Assembly: GCA_021792555.1 (NCBI GenBank)
Contig: JAJYUL010000006.1
Location: 55,694-119,693 of the forward strand
Length of the DNA stretch: 64,000 nt
Direction of reading: 5' to 3'
Source: Pseudomonadota bacterium
GTDB taxonomy: Bacteria; Pseudomonadota; Gammaproteobacteria; Steroidobacterales; Steroidobacteraceae
Position numbers and translations under genes: made by a program. This document shows positions 63,094 to 64,000 of this stretch, piece after piece (the stretch's first letter is position 1; each line of letters starts with the position of its first letter). The notes beneath the pieces are model-generated. The model saw only the letters and a program-made list of their open reading frames with translations, was not told where the DNA came from and searched no databases.

Positions 63094-63741
63094 ATGCCGG
63101 CCGATGCCCGCGAACAGATGATCGAGCAGCAGGTGCGCGCCTGGGATGTGCTCGAGGAGCGCGTTCTGGATACGTTCCGCAAAGTGCCCCGCGAGGCGTT
63201 CACACCGCCGCAGTACCGCTTCCTGGCGTATGCCGATAGCGAGGTGCCCCTGCCGGCCGGACAGCACATGCTGCGCCCGAGCCTCGTCGGCCGGCTGCTC
63301 TCGGCGCTCGAGCTCGGCGGCGGCGAGCGGGTGCTCGAGATCGGCACCGGCTCGGGGTTCGTTGCGGCCTGCCTGGGCACGCTCGGCAAGTCGGTCCAGT
63401 CGCTCGAGATCGTCCCGGAGCTGGCCGACATGGCCCGCCGGACGGTGTCTTCCCTCGGTTTCCGTGACATCGACGTGGTCACCACGGACGCCATGACGTT
63501 CGAGCCGACGGGCCGCTTCGAGGCGATTGCCGTGACGGCCTCGATGCCCGTATACGATCCCCGCTGGCAGAATGCCCTGAGCGTCGGCGGCCGGCTGTTC
63601 GTGGTCGTCGGCGACGCTCCGGTGATGGAGGCGAAGCTCGTGCGGCGCGTCGCGCAGAACGCATGGACCGAAGAGAGCCTGTTCGAGACGGTCATCGATC
63701 CGCTGGTGCACGCCGAGCGCCCGGTAGAGTTCATCTTCTGA
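63094..63741 (+). CDS. pcm: Protein-L-isoaspartate O-methyltransferase family protein
   Basis: The 215-aa product has MIEQQVRAWDVLEERVLDTF, VPREAFTPPQYRFLAYADSE and the SAM motif VLEIGTGSGFVAACLGTLG. This matches the PCMT-like proteins commonly found next to tolC; some of these have lost some repair residues, so repair activity is not assured. Upstream 62866-63093 (228 bases) has no obvious promoter consensus. Confidence 0.85.
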   Translation: MPADAREQMIEQQVRAWDVLEERVLDTFRKVPREAFTPPQYRFLAYADSEVPLPAGQHMLRPSLVGRLLSALELGGGERVLEIGTGSGFVAACLGTLGKSVQSLEIVPELADMARRTVSSLGFRDIDVVTTDAMTFEPTGRFEAIAVTASMPVYDPRWQNALSVGGRLFVVVGDAPVMEAKLVRRVAQNAWTEESLFETVIDPLVHAERPVEFIF

Positions 63742-63789
63742 TCCGGGCGGCCGGCGGCTGCGGCACGGACCGACAGCCCGGGCGGCCGC

Positions 63790-63841
63790 GAGGCAAATTC
63801 TGTCCACCGGGGTGCAACTTTGCCTCCCCGGCGGTGTTTTT
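63790..63841 (+). terminator. terminator and alternative hairpin before tolC
   Basis: CCGGGG/CCCCGG arms (63807-63812 and 63826-63831) followed by CGGTG and TTTTT (63837-63841) make a plausible intrinsic terminator after pcm. An alternative, perfect 8-base pairing GAGGCAAA/TTTGCCTC (63790-63797 with 63819-63826) shares base 63826 with the terminator stem and encloses its left arm. Confidence 0.55.
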
Positions 63842-63851
63842 AGGGAAGCTC

Positions 63852-64000
63852 ATGCAAACCACCCCACGTCATTTCCTTCTCGCGCTGCTTGGCGGCGTGC
63901 TGGCGCTCGGGGCCGCCTCGGGCGCCTCGGCGACGAACTTCCTCGAGGTTTACCACGAGGCGCTGCACAACGACCCGACCTACCGGCAGGCCTACGCGAA
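63852..64000 (+). CDS. tolC: TolC-family outer-membrane channel, N-terminal start
   Basis: Only the first 49 codons are inside the window. A signal peptide (about residues 1-24, ending ASGASA) is followed by NFLEVYHEALHNDPTYRQAY, the typical TolC opening. ATG at 63852 with GGGA seven bases ahead. Outer-membrane efflux/type I secretion channel is inferred from this and from the preceding pcm gene, a common pairing. Confidence 0.85.
   Translation, partial: MQTTPRHFLLALLGGVLALGAASGASATNFLEVYHEALHNDPTYRQAYA

Overview
The window is dense, high-GC chromosomal DNA with about 55 protein genes, one structural RNA gene and no visible mobile element, tRNA, rRNA or CRISPR array. The gene order points to a gammaproteobacterium: a full dcw (division and cell wall) cluster led by mraZ, petB-petC-sspA-sspB, kdsD-kdsC-lptC-lptA-lptB-rpoN-hpf-rapZ, murA-ibaG, and pcm-tolC. 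MurE carries the meso-diaminopimelate recognition motif and there is a complete Kdo/Lpt set, so this is a Gram-negative with LPS. The deeper lineage (for example Nevskiales, Steroidobacterales or Xanthomonadales relatives) is only an inference.

Layout. 1-14400 (minus strand): ddl (cut by the window edge), murB, murC, murG, ftsW, murD, mraY, murF, murE, ftsI, ftsL, rsmH and mraZ. Almost every junction overlaps by 1-4 bases. A consensus promoter and three MraZ boxes precede mraZ. 14600-17300: lpoA and rsmI (divergent), then RNase P RNA. 17300-20700: sspB, sspA, petC and petB, with no petA. 20800-25500: DegS/AlgW-like protease, 6-phosphogluconolactonase and an M16 peptidase. 26300-28650: an unusual three-gene SPFH cassette. 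28700-31260: short 6-phosphogluconate dehydrogenase, murA, ibaG. 31350-37670: Kdo synthesis, LPS transport, sigma-54, hpf, rapZ, with ptsN missing from its usual place. 37700-44600 (minus): tkt-gapA-pgk-pyk followed closely by a patatin-like phospholipase. 44860-52730: cpdA, a Wzi-like outer-membrane protein, two glycosyltransferases, a probable sugar methyltransferase, a small unknown gene and a CPBP protease. 52725-59540: mpl, rnd, adk, then a PPi-dependent phosphofructokinase and an H+-pyrophosphatase. 59546-64000: an unknown small gene, msrB, a PAS-GGDEF-EAL protein, a pcm-like gene and the start of tolC.

How the genes fit together. Much of the window serves the envelope: peptidoglycan precursors (murA to ddl), recycling (mpl), septal synthesis (ftsW, ftsI, ftsL, lpoA), LPS (kdsD, kdsC, lptABC, gnd/pgl-derived pentoses) and surface glycans. 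Central carbon metabolism appears to use pyrophosphate energetics: PPi-phosphofructokinase next to a K+-independent-type H+-PPase.

No clear defence island or wholly new system was found. The best candidates for new biology are the SPFH-unknown-SPFH cassette, the petA-less pet operon with its upstream mini-ORFs, the small surface-glycan cluster, and operator-like palindromes before msrB.
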